Under the pieces are notes generated by a model. That model had not been told where the DNA came from and searched no databases. It saw only the letters and a list, made by a program, of their open reading frames with translations. 64,000 bases of DNA from Bartonella callosciuri (GTDB lineage Bacteria; Pseudomonadota; Alphaproteobacteria; Rhizobiales; Rhizobiaceae): the NCBI RefSeq assembly GCF_014203215.1, contig NZ_JACHIM010000003.1, positions 152,082 to 216,081 on the forward strand, read 5' to 3'. Positions 63,057 through 64,000 of the stretch are shown here, piece after piece; the first letter of the stretch is position 1, and each line of letters begins with the position of its first letter. The translations under genes and the position numbers were made by a program.

Positions 63057-63381
63057 TGACAGAAATAAAAGATTTTATGAGTTGAAGATTTTTTTATTTT
63101 TACTGATTTATGAAAGTCACTGACAGGAGTCATCGTCTCAAAATTAGGGGATACTGTCTATTTAAGATATATACGAGCTGATAAGCTTTTTGAGAATGTT
63201 ATACTATGCGTATAGTATTAGATAAATGATATGTTCGTAAAACAATTTTATGAGCAATGATAGACTATCTTTATAAAAAGGTGCTTATTTTATTAATGAT
63301 AAGAGAGTCTGCATCAGCTTACCAGTATTAGTTAGCAATTTTATAGCCATTTGTCTTTAATTTTATACAAATCTGACTTAT
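63057..63381. other. Spacer between convergent DUF454 and pncB genes
   Basis: About 325 bases. It contains a short inverted repeat, ATACTAT-GCGT-ATAGTAT at 63201-63218, without a T tail. No gene seen. Confidence 0.4.
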
Positions 63382-64000
63382 TTAAGTCTTTATGGGTCTA
63401 GCGATACGTTTTTCATTGCCGAAAAAATTGAGATAACGTTGTATTTCTCTTGGGGTACCGATAGTTTTTTCAGGATTATCTGACAATTTTACGGCTGGTT
63501 GACCATTTGCATGAGTAACTTTACAAACAAGGGAAAAAACATCAAATGTTGCGATTTTCTGAGGTGCACAGCCTGCAAAATCGTTAGTAAGATCTGTTCC
63601 CCATCCAAAATTCATACGCACTTTACCATGGAAGTGATGGTAGGTTTTTTCAATTGTATCGACATCAAGCGCATCAGAAAAAATCAATAATTTTTCACGT
63701 GGATCTTTTCCTTTTTCTTTCCACCATTGAATAATGCGTTCGCCGCCCTCAATAGGGGGAGCACTATCAGATCTAAAACCTGTCCAATCAGCTACCCAAT
63801 CTGGGGCATTGCGTAAAAATGCTTCTGTGCCAAAAGTATCAGGCAAAACAATGAGAAGATTACCACCATAATAACGATTCCAATCTTGCAAAACCTGATA
63901 AGGCGCCTTGCTCAGTTCATTATCATTATTGGCGAGTGCAGCAATGACCATAGGTAATTCATGTGCATTGGTCCCAAGAGCTTCTAAATCTGTATCCATG
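63382..64000 (-). CDS. pncB: Nicotinate phosphoribosyltransferase, C-terminal part (cut by window edge)
   Basis: First enzyme of NAD salvage from nicotinate. About 205 residues are visible: [59 protein letters not shown], and [14 protein letters not shown] with the phosphate-binding glycines. The end is KRIARPIKT. The frame continues past 64000, so the methionine at the edge is internal and the N-terminal half is missing from the window. Confidence 0.95.
   Translation of the reverse strand, partial: MDTDLEALGTNAHELPMVIAALANNDNELSKAPYQVLQDWNRYYGGNLLIVLPDTFGTEAFLRNAPDWVADWTGFRSDSAPPIEGGERIIQWWKEKGKDPREKLLIFSDALDVDTIEKTYHHFHGKVRMNFGWGTDLTNDFAGCAPQKIATFDVFSLVCKVTHANGQPAVKLSDNPEKTIGTPREIQRYLNFFGNEKRIARPIKT

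Noticed and set aside
63201-63218. Inverted repeat ATACTAT-GCGT-ATAGTAT as a terminator or operator
   Set aside because: Only 7 bp, AT-rich, no T tail and no neighbouring start; likely chance.

Overview
The window is ordinary chromosome of a low-GC alphaproteobacterium in the order Rhizobiales, almost certainly a Bartonella. Three things point there: AT-rich DNA with long decayed spacers; Brucella/Rhizobium-like gene neighbourhoods (def-fmt-truA, rdgB-hemW, hrcA/grpE, dnaK-dnaJ, a two-component pair next to hprK, a mannose-type EIIA and HPr); and proteins typical of the group (short HprK, ChvG/ChvI = BatS/BatR, DUF1150 beside Hsp20, TamA/TamB, SitABCD). I cannot name the species from sequence alone.

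Layout. 1-137 is the start of an EI24-type membrane protein running off the left edge. 0.87-7.26 kb, minus strand: gyrB, ubiE, ubiB, coaBC. 8.1-9.0 kb: an orphan amino-acid-type binding protein, converging on comM (9.0-10.6 kb). 10.9-17.6 kb: tamA-tamB, then 1.3 kb of decayed DNA holding an IS5-family transposase remnant. 18.9-21.4 kb, minus: an MsbA-like ABC exporter and infC, which starts at ATT. 21.6-24.5 kb, plus: alpha/beta hydrolase, YgjP-type metallohydrolase, dapE. 24.6-26.5 kb, minus: rdgB-hemW. 26.8-28.7 kb, plus: hrcA and grpE. 28.8-33.8 kb, minus: thpR, then HPr, EIIA-Man, HprK, BatS and BatR. 34.2-35.3 kb: a broken BON-LysM gene facing a PCuAC copper chaperone. 36.2-39.4 kb: dnaK-dnaJ, followed by 1.9 kb of gene-poor DNA. 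41.3-45.5 kb: argB, an EamA transporter, lepA. 45.6-47.8 kb: dapD facing away from a LOG-family gene and its decayed tandem copy. 47.8-50.1 kb, minus: def-fmt-truA. 50.1-54.0 kb: rmuC, an SLT-like lipoprotein, hsp20/DUF1150 and nth. 54.2-58.5 kb: rpmI-rplT-pheS-pheT. 58.8-62.3 kb: sitABCD under a palindromic Mur/Fur-type operator. 62.7-63.1 kb: DUF454 protein. 63.4-64.0 kb: the C-terminal part of pncB, cut by the right edge.

Most genes are housekeeping: translation (infC, rpmI, rplT, pheST, lepA, def, fmt, truA), chaperones (dnaKJ, grpE, hrcA, hsp20), envelope assembly (tamAB, msbA-like), lysine/arginine and quinone/CoA biosynthesis, and metal uptake. The HPr/EIIA/HprK/BatRS block has no sugar permease and looks like a regulatory phosphorelay beside the envelope-stress two-component system.

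I found no CRISPR array, prophage, tRNA, rRNA or obvious new defence system. The points worth a second look are small-scale: a FitA-like ribbon-helix-helix domain fused to CoaBC, an ATT-started infC, a LOG gene converting its own pseudogene, a BON-LysM gene with two lesions, the sit operator, a structured rpmI leader, and a frameshifted IS5-family fossil.
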